NCBI GenBank assembly: GCA_020024155.1
Contig: JAHHUE010000037.1
Span: forward strand, 1-15,180
DNA length: 15,180 nt
Source: Oscillospiraceae bacterium
GTDB lineage: Bacteria > Bacillota > Clostridia > Oscillospirales > Ruminococcaceae
Reading direction: 5' to 3'
A program made the position numbers and the translations under genes. A model generated the notes under the pieces. The model saw only the letters and a list, made by a program, of their open reading frames with translations, ran no database searches and was not told where the DNA came from. Shown piece after piece: positions 7,049 to 15,180 of this stretch (positions within the stretch are counted from its first letter, which is position 1; each line of letters opens with the position of its first letter).

Positions 7049-7095
7049 ATTTAAAAGATGTGCATACTATTTTTAAAAATGAAAGAGAGGATATT

Positions 7096-9738
7096 ATGAA
7101 ATTCTACAACCAAAAGTTAAGCGAAGTTTTTTCTCACTTAAATAGCTGTGAAAATGGATTATCTAGTGAAAAGGCACAAGAAATCCTTGCTAAAAATGGG
7201 CCAAACAAATTAGATGAGGCAAAAAAAGTAACAGTTTTACAAAGATTTTTAGCTCAGCTTAAAGACCCAATGATTATTATTTTGCTTGCAGCAGCAACAG
7301 TAAGTTTCATAACATCACTTTATAGTGGTGAAAGCTTTACAGATGTTATAATAATTCTTGCAGTTGTACTTTTGAATACTATTATGGGGGTTTATCAGGA
7401 GAGTAAAGCAGAAAAAGCTATTGAAGCATTGAGCAAAATGACAGCGGCAAAAAGCAAAGTTTTGCGTGATGGAAAACAAATTATAGTGGAATCATCAGAA
7501 CTTGTTGAAGGTGATGTTATTATCCTTGAAGCCGGTGATTCTGTTCCAGCTGACGCAAGAATTATAGAGAGTTTTTCTATAAAAGCAGAAGAAGCTGCTC
7601 TTACTGGTGAGAGTGTGCCGGTTAACAAAACAAGCGATGTTCTTGAAATTGAAGACGGAAAAGACATAACACTTGGTGATAGAAAAAATATGCTTTATAT
7701 GGGTTCATCTGTCGTATATGGCAGAGGTAAAGCTGTAATTACTGGCACAGGTATGAACACAGAAATGGGTAAAATTGCTGATGTGCTTATAAAAACAAAG
7801 GATAATGAAACACCTTTGCAGAAGAAACTTACACAACTTGGTAAAATATTAAGTGTTATAGTTCTTGGTATATGTGTATTTATTTTTGTATTTGGACTTA
7901 TAAGAAATGGTAATTTTGAAGGTACAGCAATTCTTGAAACATTTATGGTTGCAGTATCATTGGCAGTAGCTGCAATTCCAGAAGGTCTTGCAACAGTTGT
8001 AACCGTGGTTTTAAGTATTGGTGTAACCAATATGTCAAAAAGAAATGCTGTAATTCGTCAACTTACAGCAGTAGAAACTCTTGGTTGTGCTCAAATTATT
8101 TGTTCTGATAAGACAGGCACTCTTACACAAAATAAGATGACAGTTACAGAATTTAACGGAGAAACAAAACTTTTATGTAAAGCAATGGCTCTTTGCAATG
8201 ACGCAAGACTTGAAAATAATGAGGCAGTGGGCGAGGCAACAGAAGCTGCACTTATCAATTTTGCTTTTAAAAATGATTTAAGTAAAACAGAACTTGATAG
8301 AGAATTTCCAAGAGTTGCAGAAGTTCCATTTGACTCTACAAGAAAAATGATGAGTACAGTGCATAATGTAAATGGTGTTGTTACACAGTATACAAAAGGT
8401 GCACCAGATGAAATTCTTAAAAGATGTACAAAGTATTTTGAAAATGGCAAAGTTCTTCCTCTTACACAGGAAAAATATGATGAAATATTAAAACAGAATA
8501 AACAATATGCTGATAAAGCTTTGCGTGTTCTTGCAGCAGCATACAGAGAATATACAGAAGTTCCGGAAGAACAAACATCAGATAATCTTGAAAAAGATAT
8601 GATATTTATTGGACTTACAGGTATGATTGACCCAGTTAGACCAGAAGTTGTTGAAGCTATCAAACAGTGTAAACGTGCAGGTATTCGCCCAGTTATGATT
8701 ACTGGTGACCATAAAGATACAGCAATTGCAATTGCAAAGGAACTTGGTATTTTAACAGATGAAAGCCAAGCACTCAGTGGCAGTCAACTTGATGAAATTG
8801 ATGAAAAAGAATATTATGAAAATATAGAAAAATATTCTGTATACGCAAGAGTTCAACCACAACATAAAACAAAAATTGTAAAAACATTTAAAAACAAGGG
8901 TTATGTTTGTGCAATGACTGGTGACGGTGTTAACGACGCACCAAGTATAAAAACATCTGATATTGGTATAGCAATGGGCATTACTGGTACTGATGTAACA
9001 AAAAATGTTGCAGATATGGTTCTTAGTGATGATAACTTTGCAACAATAGTTGGTGCAGTTGAAGAAGGCAGAAGGATTTATGATAACATCAGAAAATCAA
9101 TTCAGTTCCTTCTTGGCTCAAATATGAGTGAAGTTTTAGGCATATTTATAGCAACAATAATGGGATTTACATTGCTTAAACCAGTTCATTTGTTGTGGAT
9201 TAACCTTATTACTGACAGCTTGCCAGCTTTGGCTCTTGGTATGGAAAAAGCAGAAGGCGATGTAATGGCAAGACCACCAAGAGAAAGTTCAAGTGGCATT
9301 TTCTCAGATGGTTTAGGTATAGATGTTTTGTATCAAGGTATCATGGTTGCTGTTCTCACATTAGGTGCATACTTTATAGGTCACTATATGGAAAGTGGCG
9401 TATGGGAAATTGCAAATAGCCCAGATGGTATGACAATGGCATTTCTTACAATGAGTATGGCAGAAATTTTCCACAGTTTTAATATGAGAAGCCGTCGTCA
9501 AAGTGTATTCAAATTACATTCTAATAATATGTTCCTTATGGGTTCTATGCTTTTAAGCTTACTTCTTACAACAACAGTTATTTATGTTCCATTTCTTAGC
9601 AATGCATTTGGTTTTGAACATATAAGTCTTGTTGAATATGCAGTTGCATTGGGTCTTGCTTTCAGTGTAATTCCAATAGTTGAAGTTGTTAAATTTTTTC
9701 AAAGAAAATCAGGAAAAATAAATAAAAAATCATATTAA
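7096..9738 (+). CDS. P2A-type cation-transporting ATPase (PacL/SERCA-like), under riboswitch control
   Basis: This 880-residue membrane pump couples ATP hydrolysis to cation efflux. In order: N-terminal cation-ATPase domain, M1-M2 (about 57-101), actuator domain with TGES (170-173), M3-M4 with PEGL (295-298), phosphorylation loop with D338 in CSDKTGTLT, nucleotide-binding KGAP (434-437), hinge TGDGVND (608-614), and M5-M10. SERCA calcium ligands have counterparts: E296 (M4), N676 and E679 (M5), N703, T706 and D707 (M6) and E790 (M8), suggesting a two-site Ca2+-type pump, possibly also exporting Mn2+. The start is ATG 7096, preceded by GAGAGG at 5-nt spacing. An in-frame start at 7027 is rejected because it lies inside the riboswitch terminator. 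Frame and motifs are intact. Confidence 0.95.
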   Translation: MKFYNQKLSEVFSHLNSCENGLSSEKAQEILAKNGPNKLDEAKKVTVLQRFLAQLKDPMIIILLAAATVSFITSLYSGESFTDVIIILAVVLLNTIMGVYQESKAEKAIEALSKMTAAKSKVLRDGKQIIVESSELVEGDVIILEAGDSVPADARIIESFSIKAEEAALTGESVPVNKTSDVLEIEDGKDITLGDRKNMLYMGSSVVYGRGKAVITGTGMNTEMGKIADVLIKTKDNETPLQKKLTQLGKILSVIVLGICVFIFVFGLIRNGNFEGTAILETFMVAVSLAVAAIPEGLATVVTVVLSIGVTNMSKRNAVIRQLTAVETLGCAQIICSDKTGTLTQNKMTVTEFNGETKLLCKAMALCNDARLENNEAVGEATEAALINFAFKNDLSKTELDREFPRVAEVPFDSTRKMMSTVHNVNGVVTQYTKGAPDEILKRCTKYFENGKVLPLTQEKYDEILKQNKQYADKALRVLAAAYREYTEVPEEQTSDNLEKDMIFIGLTGMIDPVRPEVVEAIKQCKRAGIRPVMITGDHKDTAIAIAKELGILTDESQALSGSQLDEIDEKEYYENIEKYSVYARVQPQHKTKIVKTFKNKGYVCAMTGDGVNDAPSIKTSDIGIAMGITGTDVTKNVADMVLSDDNFATIVGAVEEGRRIYDNIRKSIQFLLGSNMSEVLGIFIATIMGFTLLKPVHLLWINLITDSLPALALGMEKAEGDVMARPPRESSSGIFSDGLGIDVLYQGIMVAVLTLGAYFIGHYMESGVWEIANSPDGMTMAFLTMSMAEIFHSFNMRSRRQSVFKLHSNNMFLMGSMLLSLLLTTTVIYVPFLSNAFGFEHISLVEYAVALGLAFSVIPIVEVVKFFQRKSGKINKKSY

Positions 9739-9741
9739 AAT

Positions 9742-9774
9742 AAAAGGTGTTTACTTTTATAGTAAACACCTTTT
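9742..9774. terminator. Bidirectional terminator between ATPase and deoB
   Basis: AAAAGGTGTTTAC (9742-9754) and its perfect complement (9762-9774) form a 13-bp stem with a 7-nt loop. T-runs follow on both strands (TTTTT on plus, TTTTATTTTA on minus). It lies between two convergent genes and should serve both. Confidence 0.88.
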
Positions 9775-9783
9775 TGTAATATA

Positions 9784-10956
9784 TTATTTCAATATATCTT
9801 TTAAAATACTGTCTGCATCACTCTTTGCGTCAACACCAAGATAATCAGCAACAGTTGCACCAATATGTGCAAATGATGTTATAGTGCCAAGATTATTATT
9901 TCCTTTAATATTGTGGCCATAAATAATAAGAGGAACACATTCACGAGAATGGTCTGTGCTAGGAGTTGCAGGGTCACAGCCATGGTCAGCAGTTATAATA
10001 AGCATATCGTCTTTTCTAAGCTTTGGTAACAACTGAGAAAGTTGAGCATCAAATTCAGACATTGCATTTGCATATCCGTCAACATTATTTCTATGACCAT
10101 ATATCATATCAAAATCAACAAGATTTATAAATGCAAGACCATCAAAATCTCTGTCTGCAAGTTTTAAAGTAACTTCCATGCCATTTGCGTTGCCGTTAGT
10201 TTTGATTTTTTCTGTTATACCTTCACCGTCAAAAATATCATATATTTTACCAACACCAATTACATCTTTACCAGCAGATTTAAGATAATCCAAAACGGTT
10301 TTCTTTGGTGGTTTTAATGAGTAGTCATGACGATTTGTTGTGCGCTTAAATTCTCCTTTTTTGTTTCCAATAAAAGGTCTTGCAATAACTCTACCAACAG
10401 CGTGTTCTCCAGTAAGCATATCTCTTGCAATTTGACAATATTCATAAAGTTTTTCAACAGGAACTATATCTTCACTTGCTGCAACTTGAAAAACACTGTC
10501 AGCAGAAGTGTAAACAATTAAATCTCCGGTTTTAATGTGTTCTTCGCCATAATCATTTATAACTTCTGTACCTGAATAAGGAAGATTACACAAAACATTT
10601 TTACTGGTTAATTTTTTGTACTTTTCTATCACTTCATCAGGAAAACCATTTGGATAAACTGGCAATGCCTTTTCGCTTTCAACACCCATAATTTCCCAGT
10701 GACCAATAGTTGTGTCTTTTCCGTTTGATGCTTCTCTGATTCGTGCATAGCTGGAAAGAGGGTTATCTGATTTTTTGCAGCAATCTACTTCATCAATATT
10801 AAAAAGACCCAATTTTTCCAAATTTGGTGTATTAAATTTGGAACTCTTGGATATAGATAGTAATGTGTTGCTGCCTTCATCGCCAAATTTTTCAGCATCA
10901 GGCATACCACCAATTCCAAAACTGTCAAGAACTATTAAAAAAACTCTTTTATTCAT
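9784..10956 (-). CDS. deoB: Phosphopentomutase
   Basis: The 390-residue product interconverts ribose (or deoxyribose) 1-phosphate and 5-phosphate, linking nucleoside salvage to the pentose phosphate pathway in the cytoplasm. It belongs to the alkaline phosphatase superfamily with two manganese ions. Visible motifs are the first metal ligand D11 (VLDSFGIGGMPDA), the catalytic threonine T82 in GKDTTIGHWEIMG, a cap-domain segment RVIARPFIG, DFDMIYGHRNN, and the metal-binding TADHGCDPATPSTDHSRE near the C terminus. The length is normal for the family. The start is ATG 10954-10956, 6 nt after AGAGGTG. A GTG three codons earlier is part of that ribosome binding site and is not used. No deo or punA neighbours are in the window; the gene stands alone, with its own extended -10 promoter, divergent from pyk. 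Confidence 0.97.
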   Translation of the reverse strand: MNKRVFLIVLDSFGIGGMPDAEKFGDEGSNTLLSISKSSKFNTPNLEKLGLFNIDEVDCCKKSDNPLSSYARIREASNGKDTTIGHWEIMGVESEKALPVYPNGFPDEVIEKYKKLTSKNVLCNLPYSGTEVINDYGEEHIKTGDLIVYTSADSVFQVAASEDIVPVEKLYEYCQIARDMLTGEHAVGRVIARPFIGNKKGEFKRTTNRHDYSLKPPKKTVLDYLKSAGKDVIGVGKIYDIFDGEGITEKIKTNGNANGMEVTLKLADRDFDGLAFINLVDFDMIYGHRNNVDGYANAMSEFDAQLSQLLPKLRKDDMLIITADHGCDPATPSTDHSRECVPLIIYGHNIKGNNNLGTITSFAHIGATVADYLGVDAKSDADSILKDILK

Positions 10957-11006
10957 ATATATCACCTCTTAATGATAAAGATTGATAAGAAAAATTATCG
11001 TATATT

Positions 11007-11015
11007 ATTATATCA
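11007..11015 (-). promoter_or_regulatory. Predicted deoB promoter, extended -10
   Basis: Minus-strand TGATATAAT provides a consensus TATAAT (11007-11012) with a TG extension. No good -35 match sits at standard distance. It is about 50 nt upstream of the deoB start codon. Confidence 0.55.
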
Positions 11016-11107
11016 TACAATAATATGAAAATATAAGACTTTGATATATAATTTTAAAAATTTTGAGCATAAAATACATATTTGCAACAAAAAGCAACCA
11101 TTTTCTA

Positions 11108-11136
11108 TGTAAAATTATGTTTAAAAAAGATATAAT
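11108..11136 (+). promoter_or_regulatory. Predicted pyk promoter
   Basis: A perfect -10 TATAAT (11131-11136) sits 17 nt after a weak -35 TGTAAA (11108-11113), about 45 nt before pyk. The rest of the deoB-pyk gap holds nothing else I recognise. Confidence 0.5.
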
Positions 11137-11180
11137 GAAAACATGAAATAAATAGTCAAATATTATGTAGGAGAAATGCT

Positions 11181-12626
11181 ATGAGAAAAACTAAAATTGT
11201 TTGCACATTAGGTCCATCAACAGATAAACCTGGTGTACTTAAAGAAATAATGAAAGCTGGTATGAATGTTGCACGTTTCAACTTTTCACACGCAAGTCAT
11301 GAAGAACATCTTGAAAGACTTAAAAAAGTAAGAGCTATTCGTACAGAACTCGGTTTACATGTTGCAACATTGCTTGATACAAAAGGCCCAGAAATTCGTA
11401 TTGGTAAATTTAAAGATGGCAGCATCTCACTTAAAACTGGTGATATATTCAACCTTACAACAAGAGATATTGAAGGCGATAACAAAATTGTAAGCGTTTT
11501 GTATAAAGATTTTGTGAAAGATGTAAAAGAAGGCACAAGAGTTTTGTTTGCAGACGGTCTTATTGAAATGAAAGTTAATAAAATCGAAGGCACAGAAGTT
11601 GAACTTACAGTTATGAATGACGGTAAACTTTCTAACAACAAATCTATCAACCTTCCAGATGTTAAGCTTTCAATGCCATTCGTAAGTGAAAAAGATAGAA
11701 ATGATATTATTTTTGGTATCGAAAACGGATTTGACTTTATTGCTTGCTCTTTCACAAGAAGCAAAGAAGATATTCTTGAAGTTAGAAAAATTCTTGAAGA
11801 ATATAATTGCACAGATATGCGTGTTTTTGCTAAACTTGAAAATGGTGAAGGTATAGAAAACCTTGACGAAATTCTTGAAGTTGTTGACGGTATTATGGTT
11901 GCTCGTGGCGATATGGGTGTTGAAATTGACTTTACAGAAATCCCAAGAATTCAAAAAGAAATTATCAAAAAATGCTGCAAAGCAGGCAAACCGGCTATAA
12001 CAGCAACACAGATGCTTGAATCTATGATTGAAAACCCAAGACCAACAAGAGCAGAAATTACAGATGTTGCAAATGCTGTTTACGATGGTACAAGTGCAAT
12101 TATGCTTTCTGGTGAAACAGCTGCTGGTAAACATCCAATTGAAGCTGTTAAAACAATGGCTGCAGTTGCAGAAAAAACAGAAAATAATATTGACTATGCA
12201 GCACAGCTTAAAGCACTTACATACACAGGTAATATTGGTGTTACAGATGCAGTTGCTCATGCAGCTTGCGTAACAGCAATGGATATTGGTGCAAAAGCAA
12301 TTATCACAGTTACAAAAAGTGGTTTTACAGCTAGAAATGTTTCAAAATATCGTACAAACTTGCCAATTATTGGTTGTACAGATTCAGAAAGTGTTTGTCG
12401 CAGAATGGCTTTGTCATGGGGTGTAGTTCCATTGCTTATGGATACAGTTTCAAGCACAGATGAACTTATTGATATTTCAACAGCAGCAGCTAAAAGAGAA
12501 AAAATGATAGCTGATGGTGATATGGTTGTCATCACTGCTGGTGTTCCGGTTGGTGTTTCTGGTTCAACAAATATTCTCAAAGCTCATGTTGTAGGTGAAG
12601 AAAGCCTTGGCAACCTTAAACTTTAA
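11181..12626 (+). CDS. pyk: Pyruvate kinase
   Basis: This enzyme makes pyruvate and ATP from phosphoenolpyruvate and ADP, the last step of glycolysis, in the cytoplasm, normally as a tetramer. The 481-residue length is the standard form without the extra C-terminal PEP-utiliser-like domain found in some Bacillota. The barrel has R32, N34 and S36 (ARFNFSHAS), D66 and K68 (LLDTKGPEIRIG), the catalytic lysine K218 with E220 (AKLENGEG), D244 (MVARGDMGVEI) and T276 (ITATQMLESM). The small B domain lies at about 71-165. The signature NPRPTRAEITDVANAVYDG is followed by the C-terminal regulatory domain from about 345. The start ATG has AGGAG 7 nt upstream. A strong terminator follows, so the gene appears monocistronic; pfkA, a common partner, is not next to it. 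Confidence 0.97.
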   Translation: MRKTKIVCTLGPSTDKPGVLKEIMKAGMNVARFNFSHASHEEHLERLKKVRAIRTELGLHVATLLDTKGPEIRIGKFKDGSISLKTGDIFNLTTRDIEGDNKIVSVLYKDFVKDVKEGTRVLFADGLIEMKVNKIEGTEVELTVMNDGKLSNNKSINLPDVKLSMPFVSEKDRNDIIFGIENGFDFIACSFTRSKEDILEVRKILEEYNCTDMRVFAKLENGEGIENLDEILEVVDGIMVARGDMGVEIDFTEIPRIQKEIIKKCCKAGKPAITATQMLESMIENPRPTRAEITDVANAVYDGTSAIMLSGETAAGKHPIEAVKTMAAVAEKTENNIDYAAQLKALTYTGNIGVTDAVAHAACVTAMDIGAKAIITVTKSGFTARNVSKYRTNLPIIGCTDSESVCRRMALSWGVVPLLMDTVSSTDELIDISTAAAKREKMIADGDMVVITAGVPVGVSGSTNILKAHVVGEESLGNLKL

Positions 12627-12694
12627 TTTTTAAAAACTAAAAATCAATTTTATAACCATTATAGCATTTTATTGGTGTATTTAAATTGTATATT

Positions 12695-12728
12695 AAGTGA
12701 GATTGATTTCATTCAGTCTCACTTTTTT
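12695..12728 (+). terminator. pyk terminator
   Basis: AAGTGAGATTGA (12695-12706) pairs with TCAGTCTCACTT (12713-12724) through 12 bp with one G-U wobble and a 6-nt loop, then a T-run to 12728. It begins about 70 nt after the pyk stop codon. Confidence 0.85.
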
Positions 12729-12850
12729 GTTTGTAAAGTTATGAAAATATATAGTAAAATATTATTTATTATATTATACAATTCGATATATATTGTAAAT
12801 AAAACAATAAAGAAAGTAGTAATTAAAATCTTAATAGGTGAGGAAAACAC

Positions 12851-13511
12851 ATGAAAAAATGAGGATAAAAACAAAAATCCGTTTTGGATATATGCAATTA
12901 CAATTGGATATGTAATGATTATATACTTATTTGGGATATTATATACAGAAGTTAATAATATGCAATGGACCGATAAATTGTTACCTTTGCGTGATAAGTT
13001 AGAGTTTACAATAATAATACTTCCTATTGTTTATGGAATTTTTAATTATATATTTATGTTTACCATTGGGAAAAATTTGATAAACGAACACGGATGAATT
13101 GCATGATAATAATTAAATATGGTTTGATACCTTTTTTATATAATTGGTGGACAGATAATGGTAATATCATTAGCATTTGCGTTTATTCCATTGCCATTTA
13201 TGATTGTTGTAGTTGGTGTTTTGGCTTTGATTTTAATTCTATATGGAGAACTGATTTTAGTTGTAAGTGCGCCATTTGTTCTTGGGTATATTGTAAAAAC
13301 TTATAAAGAAAAAATAAATGGAGTGACTTTGTCAATTGTTTCAGGTATTTTACAATCCTTTTTTGTTCTTGATGTAGTTTCTGTTATTATATTATGCTTT
13401 AAAGAAAAAAGGTGGGTAAAACTTACGATTTCTATAATAATATTGTTGGTCATATTATGTATTACAGCTATATTTTTTATCGCTACGCTGTTTATAAAAT
13501 ATGGTAATTAA
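12851..13511 (+). pseudogene. Multi-frameshift membrane protein gene (DUF6652-like, unsure)
   Basis: The gene begins at ATG 12851 behind GGTGAGG, but reads only MKK before a TGA at 12860. Removing one A from the A6 run 12854-12859 gives MKNEDKNKNPFWIY and an open frame with two membrane segments up to TGA 13095-13097. The protein seems to continue in a second frame (KRTRMNCMIIIKYGLIPF, about 13084-13135), then switches at the T6 run 13132-13137 into a third frame (IIGGQIMVISLAF...). That frame stays open to 13511, with four or so membrane segments and a short basic loop (VKTYKEKING). Joined, it is a polytopic protein of about 220 residues. The YGLIPF/IIGG and SAPFVLGYIVK segments recall DUF6652-type proteins of unknown function; this match is from memory and uncertain. 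At least three frameshifts mark it as non-functional unless the sequence is wrong there. Confidence 0.7.
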
Positions 13512-13513
13512 AT

Positions 13514-13555
13514 AAAAGTACATTTACATAATTGTTTTATGTTTATTACTTTTTT
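13514..13555 (+). terminator. Probable terminator after the 3' pseudogene
   Basis: AAAAGTA (13514-13520) pairs with TACTTTT (13547-13553), and an inner ACATAA/TTATGT helix closes a 5-nt loop, with an internal loop between the helices. A T-run is part of the right arm and tail. It directly follows the pseudogene stop codon, showing that the decayed gene was once a separate unit. Confidence 0.55.
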
Positions 13556-13637
13556 ACTTTTATTTTATATTGAAAAAGTATGTGAATTATAATACAATAT
13601 AATTTATATTTTATAAAATTGGTAGGAAAGTATAGAG

Positions 13638-15005
13638 ATGAAAACAAGAACAGATTTACTAAATGGAAGCATATTAAAGGCTCTTATCGCAATGGCGTTA
13701 CCAATTATGGCTACATCATTTCTTCAAATGGCTTATAATATGACTGATATGATATGGATAGGAAAAGTGGGCAGTAATTCTGTTGCAGCAGTTGGCGCAG
13801 CAGGTATGTTTGTTAACTTATCTAATGGTTTGTGTGCTTTTTTAAGAGTTGGTGGACAAGTTAATGTTGCTCACTCTTATGGAGAAGGGAATAGAGAAAA
13901 AGCAGCAAAATTTGCAAGGAATGCTTTGCAAATGGGTGTTATATTATCAATAACTTATGGTGTTACTATATGTATTTTCAGAAAATCATTTATAGGTTTT
14001 TTTAAATTTACAAATGCAGATGTTATAAAAGATGCAGAAACATACCTTGTTATTATGGGGGCTTTTATAATATTTAACTTTGTAAATCCAATTTGCACAG
14101 CAGTAATAACAGCAACAGGAAACAGCAAAACTCCATTTAAAATTAGTACAGCAGGGTTAATTATAAATCTTATACTTGACCCAGTATTGATTTTTGGTGT
14201 TGGTATTTTTCCCAAAATGGGGGTTTTAGGTGCAGCAACAGCAACAGTTTTTGCACAATTTGTTGTTTGTGTTCTTTATATTTTGTATATGAAGAATGAT
14301 GAGCAGGTTTTTAGTAAAATGAAATTTACAAGACCGTTGGAAAAAGATATCATCAGCTCTATAACAAAAATAGGTTTACCTGCAACAATTCAAGGTGTTA
14401 TGTTTAATGGCATTTCTATGATAATAGGCAGGATAATTGCTGTATGGGGCGAAACTGCTATTGCTGTTCAAAAAGTTGGTATTCAAGTGGAGTCCATTTC
14501 TTATATGGCTGCAGATGGATTTGCAGCAGCAACAAACTCATTTATTGCTCAGAATTATGGTGCAAAACAGTTTAGTCGCTCAAAAAAAGGCTATACAACT
14601 GCATTAAAAGTTATGGCTTGTTGGGGTATACTTACTACTTGTGTATTGGTTTTTCTTCCGGCACCAATTTTCAGAATATTTATAGATGAACCAGAGGTAG
14701 TTAACTTAGGTGTTAATTATTTGAGAATTCTTGGATATTCACAGTTATTTATGTGTATAGAGATTTTAACATCAGGTGCATTTTCAGCTTACGGAAAAAC
14801 ATTGCCACCATCAATTGTAAGTATTATTTTTACAGGTATGAGAATTCCAATGGCTATTGGTTTTGGAAAAACAGTATTAGGGTTGAACGGTGTATGGCTT
14901 AGCATCAGTCTTTCATCAGTATTTAAAGGTGTAATACTGGTTATTTTGTTTATAATATTTATGAGAAAATTTTCAAAACAAAACGAACAATTTAATAAAG
15001 CTTAA
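13638..15005 (+). CDS. MATE family efflux transporter
   Basis: This 455-residue protein has the length and twelve-segment pattern of MATE multidrug or toxin exporters, which exchange H+ or Na+ for cationic drugs or metabolites across the cytoplasmic membrane. Family features are the opening LLNGSILKALIAMALPIM, LQMAYNMTDMIWIGKVG (29-45), VAAVGAAG (49-56), GQVNVAHSYGEGN (73-85) at the end of M2, and LILDPVLIFG (178-187). The second six-helix repeat starts near 240 with GLPATIQGVMFN and has FIAQNYGAK (302-310). It resembles the DinF/NorM-like clostridial branch more than a characterised drug pump, so the substrate is unknown. The ribosome binding site is AGGAAAG (about 13623-13629). Two -10-like TATAAT hexamers (13588, 13598) lie upstream, but no -35 is correctly spaced. 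The reading frame is intact and the gene is followed by its own terminator. Confidence 0.93.
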   Translation: MKTRTDLLNGSILKALIAMALPIMATSFLQMAYNMTDMIWIGKVGSNSVAAVGAAGMFVNLSNGLCAFLRVGGQVNVAHSYGEGNREKAAKFARNALQMGVILSITYGVTICIFRKSFIGFFKFTNADVIKDAETYLVIMGAFIIFNFVNPICTAVITATGNSKTPFKISTAGLIINLILDPVLIFGVGIFPKMGVLGAATATVFAQFVVCVLYILYMKNDEQVFSKMKFTRPLEKDIISSITKIGLPATIQGVMFNGISMIIGRIIAVWGETAIAVQKVGIQVESISYMAADGFAAATNSFIAQNYGAKQFSRSKKGYTTALKVMACWGILTTCVLVFLPAPIFRIFIDEPEVVNLGVNYLRILGYSQLFMCIEILTSGAFSAYGKTLPPSIVSIIFTGMRIPMAIGFGKTVLGLNGVWLSISLSSVFKGVILVILFIIFMRKFSKQNEQFNKA

Positions 15006-15013
15006 TAAATATA

Positions 15014-15050
15014 AAACCCTAGTTTGTGTGTTATAGACTAGGGTTTGTTT
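15014..15050 (+). terminator. Terminator of the MATE gene
   Basis: AAACCCTAGT (15014-15023) and ACTAGGGTTT (15037-15046) form a perfect 10-bp stem with a 13-nt loop, followed by GTTTTTTATTT. It starts 8 nt after the MATE stop codon. The remaining sequence to 15180 is AT-rich with no gene or motif I can support. Confidence 0.85.
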
Positions 15051-15180
15051 TTTATTTATTGTATTTGTATAATAAAAACTATAAAAGTTAAATAAATATC
15101 TTGTTTTTTAAAGCAATAGAATCAAGCTTTAAAAAGTGATTTCACAAATATTAGACACATTTCAATTATCAAATATATAT

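Noticed and set aside
7027..7095. Longer N terminus of the ATPase from an in-frame ATG at 7027
   Set aside because: The start lies in the riboswitch terminator loop and lacks a ribosome binding site. ATG 7096 has GAGAGG at 5 nt and gives the normal family N terminus.
10957..10965. GTG start three codons upstream for deoB
   Set aside because: The GTG is part of the AGAGGTG ribosome binding site of the ATG at 10956, and phosphopentomutases begin near the MNKRVFLIVLD segment.
12777..12797. Inverted repeat TACAAT-N9-ATTGTA as an operator
   Set aside because: Six-base AT-rich arms are expected by chance in such sequence, and the gene downstream is a pseudogene.
12672..12854. 60-codon plus-strand frame after pyk
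   Set aside because: It runs through the pyk terminator hairpin, has no good ribosome binding site and low-complexity composition.
13570..13603. MATE promoter from TTGAAA (13570-13575) with TATAAT at 13588 or 13598
   Set aside because: The spacers are 12 and 22 nt, outside the usual 16-18 nt. A promoter is probably here but cannot be placed.

Overview
The window looks like the chromosome of an AT-rich Gram-positive anaerobe, most likely a member of the Clostridia (Bacillota). The clues are strong AT bias, AGGAGG-type ribosome binding sites, TTGACA/TATAAT promoters, many U-tailed hairpins, a FemAB-type cell-wall enzyme, a metG-tatD pair and a manganese-type (yybP-ykoY) riboswitch. No species can be named from the sequence alone. 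No CRISPR array, insertion sequence, tRNA or rRNA was seen.

Layout: (1) 1-1149, + strand: remains of one DUF1648/DUF5808-type membrane protein gene, broken by two nonsense codons and a frameshift. (2) 1301-5429, - strand: femAB-like gene, then a metG transcription unit with its own promoter and a 160-nt leader holding a possible 30-codon leader ORF, then metG, a hairpin terminator and tatD. (3) 5430-5581: divergent promoter region with a 14-bp palindrome over the predicted femAB start site. (4) 5582-6825, + strand: two-gene split threonine/serine exporter (YjjP- and YjjB-like). (5) 6870-9738, + strand: promoter, yybP-ykoY riboswitch with an overlapping terminator, and a P2A-type cation ATPase. 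(6) 9742-9774: bidirectional terminator. (7) 9784-10956, - strand: deoB, divergent from (8) pyk, 11181-12626, + strand, with its terminator. (9) 12851-13511, + strand: a second multi-frameshift membrane-protein pseudogene. (10) 13638-15005, + strand: a MATE efflux protein with terminator.

Most intact genes are housekeeping: methionyl-tRNA charging, DNA/RNA quality control, peptidoglycan bridge synthesis, pentose-phosphate salvage and glycolysis. The transporters cover amino or organic acid export, cation efflux and drug or sodium antiport. The best-supported regulatory device is the riboswitch: the 3' strand of its closing helix P1 is also the 5' arm of the terminator, so ligand binding should turn the ATPase on. 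The least explained parts are the metG leader and the two decayed membrane-protein genes, where three of the four reading-frame breaks lie at six-base A or T runs. I see no clear evidence of a wholly new multi-gene system.
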